Of a stretch of 6,768 nt of DNA, positions 4,573 to 6,768 are shown one piece after another. The notes beneath the pieces were generated by a model. It saw only the letters and a list, made by a program, of their open reading frames with translations, was not told the DNA's origin and made no database searches. The position numbers and the translations under genes were made by a program. Each line of letters begins with the position of its first letter. Within the stretch, counting starts at the first letter, position 1. The stretch is from Desulfosarcina sp. (GTDB lineage: Bacteria > Desulfobacterota > Desulfobacteria > Desulfobacterales > Desulfosarcinaceae): positions 1 to 6,768 of the forward strand of contig JAGTUY010000371.1 in NCBI GenBank assembly GCA_018224455.1, written 5' to 3'.

Positions 4573-5828
4573 TTACCCCGGGTAATGAAATAATAGATCA
4601 GTCCGGCCACCAACATGGAGGGAATCGAGCCGCCGACCGGATATTTCATCAGGGCGATAATCTCGAAGGTCACAAATCCAGCCCCCCAGGCCACCGCTGC
4701 GACGATGTTGAATCCTTTGAAATACCAGTACGGCCCGCCGACGGTGTCGATGGCTTCAATCTGCAATCGGCCTTTGCGCAGCAGGAAATAGTCGGTGAGC
4801 ACCACCCCGAACAGGGGCATAAACATGGCACCGATGAAGAGCAGAAAGTTCTCATACTGTTCCATGGGAAACGCAAGAGCCACCACGATGGACAGGATCC
4901 CTGCCATCCACATGACGGTGTTGGCCTTGATTTTCTGGGAGATATTCATCATGGAGCAGGTGGCGGAATAGATATCGGGAAAATCGGAGGTAATCGTGGA
5001 AAATACCACCATGACCAGTGCCGGAACCGCAAACCCGATTTTGCCCATGGTCTGGAGGATCAGTGCGCCCGGATCCGTCTCGCCGGTGACCAGGGTGGCC
5101 ATCAGACCCAGCAGATACATCCAGGAAGAAACAATAAAATAGCCCACCCAGGTGTTCCAGAACGCCGGCCCGGTTTTTTTGGCAAAGCGGGCGTAGTCCG
5201 CCACCAGGGGCATCCAGGATATGGGCATGGCGATCACAATATCAAGGCCGATCATAAACGGCATCTGGTTGGTGTTGTCTGCCGCCACCCCGCTGCCGAA
5301 CTCACCAAAGGAGACCCAGCTCATCAGGATAATTACCAAGAGCAGGGCGATCACCGCGGTCGTCTGTAAGATTTTCCAGATCGATTTGCCGGTTCCCATG
5401 GCCCACAGCAGGGTTCCCATGCCGATCAGCACGATCCAGAACTGGTTGGAAGCCAGCATCCCGCCGAAGGGGGCTCCCAGCATGGCACCGGCCCGACCGC
5501 CGATGATCAGCATGATGGATGCCCAGCCGATCAGCTGAATGATGTTCAAGACCGCCGGCAGGTGGGAACCGCGGATGCCGAAGGCCGGTCGAACCGAGAC
5601 CATGGAGATGATGCCGTACTGCGAGCCGATGACACCCCCCAGGGCCATCAAGGTGTTGCCGATCATGTGGCCCAGAATGATGGCCCAAAAACCTGCCCAA
5701 AAACCCATGGGGGCCAGAAAGCCGCCGGCCCAGATTTCGGCCAGGGAAATCGCCACCCCGGCCCACAGGAGAAAAAAATCGATGCCGTTCAGATTTCTTT
5801 CCGAGGCCGGTATCGGGCTGATATCCAT
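4548..5828 (-). CDS. NCS1-family permease, CytX-like (putative pyrimidine / hydroxymethylpyrimidine transporter)
   Basis: A 426-residue inner-membrane protein with about 12 hydrophobic segments (near 17-36, 39-62, 95-115, 127-145, 152-171, 190-208, 224-247, 264-282, 303-320, 327-348, 370-391, 401-416). Family marks include GHMIGNTLMALGGVIGSQYG with SVRPAFGIRGS (53-88), and WMPLVADYARFAKK (205-218), which corresponds to the NCS1 W-x-P-x-x-x-D-Y-x-R-[FY] block. The AISLAEIWAGGFLAPMGF N-terminus resembles CytX rather than CodB. NCS1 carriers use a Na+ or H+ gradient to import purines, pyrimidines, hydantoins or thiamine precursors; the substrate here is uncertain. The start is 2 bases after the galU stop and lacks a Shine-Dalgarno site (upstream CGATAAATATTAAAG), suggesting translation coupled to galU. 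The last residues (about 418-426) are encoded by DNA that in another frame belongs to the regulator remnant, so the original C-terminus has probably been replaced by a short tail. Confidence 0.82.
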   Translation of the reverse strand: MDISPIPASERNLNGIDFFLLWAGVAISLAEIWAGGFLAPMGFWAGFWAIILGHMIGNTLMALGGVIGSQYGIISMVSVRPAFGIRGSHLPAVLNIIQLIGWASIMLIIGGRAGAMLGAPFGGMLASNQFWIVLIGMGTLLWAMGTGKSIWKILQTTAVIALLLVIILMSWVSFGEFGSGVAADNTNQMPFMIGLDIVIAMPISWMPLVADYARFAKKTGPAFWNTWVGYFIVSSWMYLLGLMATLVTGETDPGALILQTMGKIGFAVPALVMVVFSTITSDFPDIYSATCSMMNISQKIKANTVMWMAGILSIVVALAFPMEQYENFLLFIGAMFMPLFGVVLTDYFLLRKGRLQIEAIDTVGGPYWYFKGFNIVAAVAWGAGFVTFEIIALMKYPVGGSIPSMLVAGLIYYFITRGKAKGRSIP

Positions 5829-5830
5829 CT

Positions 5831-6703
5831 TTAATATTTATCGATCAGATTGCGGATGAAGGGCAGCAGGCGTTCCCGCATGTCCGGCCGGTCCAAAGAA
5901 AATGCCAGGTTGGCCATCTGAAAGCCGGCCTTGTTGCCGCAATCGAAACGGGTTCCCTGGTAGCGGTAGCCATAGATATCCTGGGTCTTGAGCAGCCGGG
6001 CCATGGCATCGGTGATTTGGATTTCACCGCCGGCGCCCGTCTCTTTGCCTTGAAGGATGGCGAAAATTTCCGGCGTCAGGATGTATCGGCCGATGATGGC
6101 CAGGTTCGATGGGGCCTCTTCCGGTTGCGGTTTTTCCACCAAACCGCGAATTTTCGTAATGCTGTTGACCAGCGGGTCCGCATCCAGGATGCCGTATTTG
6201 CTGGTCTCCTTCGGATCGACTTCAACGACGGAGACGATTGAGGATTGCAGCTCATCGAACGTTTCCATCATCTGTTTCAGCACCGGTTTTTCCGCTTTGA
6301 TCAAATCGTCGGCCAGCAGAACCGCAAAGGGTTCGTTGCCCACGATGTTCCGGGCGCACCAGATGGCATGGCCCAGTCCCAGGGGTTGGTTCTGGCGCGT
6401 GTAGATAATGGAGCCGGATTCGGGGATCAAGGAGTGAATCATTTTCAGCTGCGCGTCCTTGCCGCGGGCCATGAGCATGTGCTCCAGTTCACAGGAGTGG
6501 TCGAAATGGTTCTCGATGGCGGTTTTGCCGGCACCGGTGACGAAAATGATCTCCCTGATGCCGGAGGCATAGGCCTCTTCCACGGCATACTGAATCAACG
6601 GTTTGTCCACGATGGGAAGCATCTCTTTGGCCATGGCCTTGGTGGCCGGCAGAAATCGGGTACCCAGACCGGCGACGGGGAAAACGGCTTTTCTGATTTT
6701 CAT
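5831..6703 (-). CDS. galU: UTP-glucose-1-phosphate uridylyltransferase
   Basis: Makes UDP-glucose from UTP and glucose-1-phosphate in the cytoplasm, feeding cell-envelope polysaccharide and galactose metabolism. The 290 residues match the usual bacterial length. The nucleotide-binding signature AGLGTRFLPATK (11-22) is followed by KEMLPIVDKPLIQY (26-39), QPLGLGHA (106-113), the metal/nucleotide site LADD (130-133), GLVEKP (187-192), IIGRYIL (203-209), GGEIQITDA (225-233) and FDCGNKAGF (253-261), all in the expected order. AGGGAGG at 6708-6714 lies 4 bases before the ATG. Only 65 bases upstream are visible and no convincing promoter was found there, so it may be inside a longer operon. It reads straight into the permease gene; no functional link between the two is apparent. 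Confidence 0.95.
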   Translation of the reverse strand: MKIRKAVFPVAGLGTRFLPATKAMAKEMLPIVDKPLIQYAVEEAYASGIREIIFVTGAGKTAIENHFDHSCELEHMLMARGKDAQLKMIHSLIPESGSIIYTRQNQPLGLGHAIWCARNIVGNEPFAVLLADDLIKAEKPVLKQMMETFDELQSSIVSVVEVDPKETSKYGILDADPLVNSITKIRGLVEKPQPEEAPSNLAIIGRYILTPEIFAILQGKETGAGGEIQITDAMARLLKTQDIYGYRYQGTRFDCGNKAGFQMANLAFSLDRPDMRERLLPFIRNLIDKY

Positions 6704-6768
6704 GAAACCTCCCTGGCTGAGATGATGTGCATAATTAACTCTGATGACCGGGAAACAGCAGAATGCAA

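Noticed and set aside
4318..4593. Plus-strand frame of about 90 codons across the HTH remnant
   Set aside because: No ribosome site or recognisable domain; it is antisense to the clear Fis-type HTH.
5829..6768. A thiamine (TPP) riboswitch, expected for a CytX-type transporter
   Set aside because: Only 2 bases separate the permease from galU, and the 65 bases visible before galU show no TPP riboswitch core. Its absence weakens the thiamine-precursor assignment.

Overview
All recognisable genes in this window lie on the minus strand, so it reads biologically from right to left. The DNA is moderately GC-rich, with AT-rich islands only at putative promoters. The combination of a DUF134/UPF0251 regulator, DUF5320-type Gly/Arg-rich small proteins, a flavin/iron-sulfur Old Yellow Enzyme-family oxidoreductase and a DUF1638 protein is typical of strict anaerobes. 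A sulfate-reducing or related Desulfobacterota genome is the best guess. This rests on gene content only; there is no rRNA or other phylogenetic marker here.

Right-hand block (about 6703 to 4423): a complete galU (UDP-glucose synthesis) is followed after 2 bases by an NCS1-family permease related to the CytX branch. The permease's 3' end overlaps, in another reading frame, a 49-codon fragment encoding only the C-terminal Fis-type helix-turn-helix of an NtrC-like sigma-54 activator. The rest of that regulator is gone, so a deletion or rearrangement seems to have fused the permease tail to regulator debris.

Middle block (about 4422 to 1483): a 357-base gap carries a perfect 18-bp palindrome, a weak sigma-54-like promoter, a cluster of AACGTTAC repeats at enhancer distance and several hairpins. 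It precedes a two-gene unit: a 636-residue FMN/4Fe-4S/FAD oxidoreductase of the 2,4-dienoyl-CoA reductase / trimethylamine dehydrogenase family, and 9 bases later a DUF1638 protein. Their tight coupling suggests a shared and probably undescribed catabolic step, with methylated-compound or enoyl-type substrates as candidates.

Left-hand block (about 1375 to 1): a near-consensus sigma-70 promoter (TTGACA, 17-bp spacer, TATATT) is bracketed by two 17-bp direct repeats and drives a DUF134 HTH protein that starts at GTG. After it come a possible 24-codon micro-ORF, a 72-residue Gly/Arg/Gln-rich protein, a 114-residue DUF5320-like protein with a C-terminal helix, and the start of an antibiotic-biosynthesis-monooxygenase (ABM) domain protein that runs off the window. 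The regulator probably controls its own operon through the repeats. The function of the glycine-rich proteins is unknown.

The strongest candidates for something new are the self-regulated DUF134/glycine-rich protein operon and the oxidoreductase/DUF1638 pair with its degraded sigma-54 regulator.
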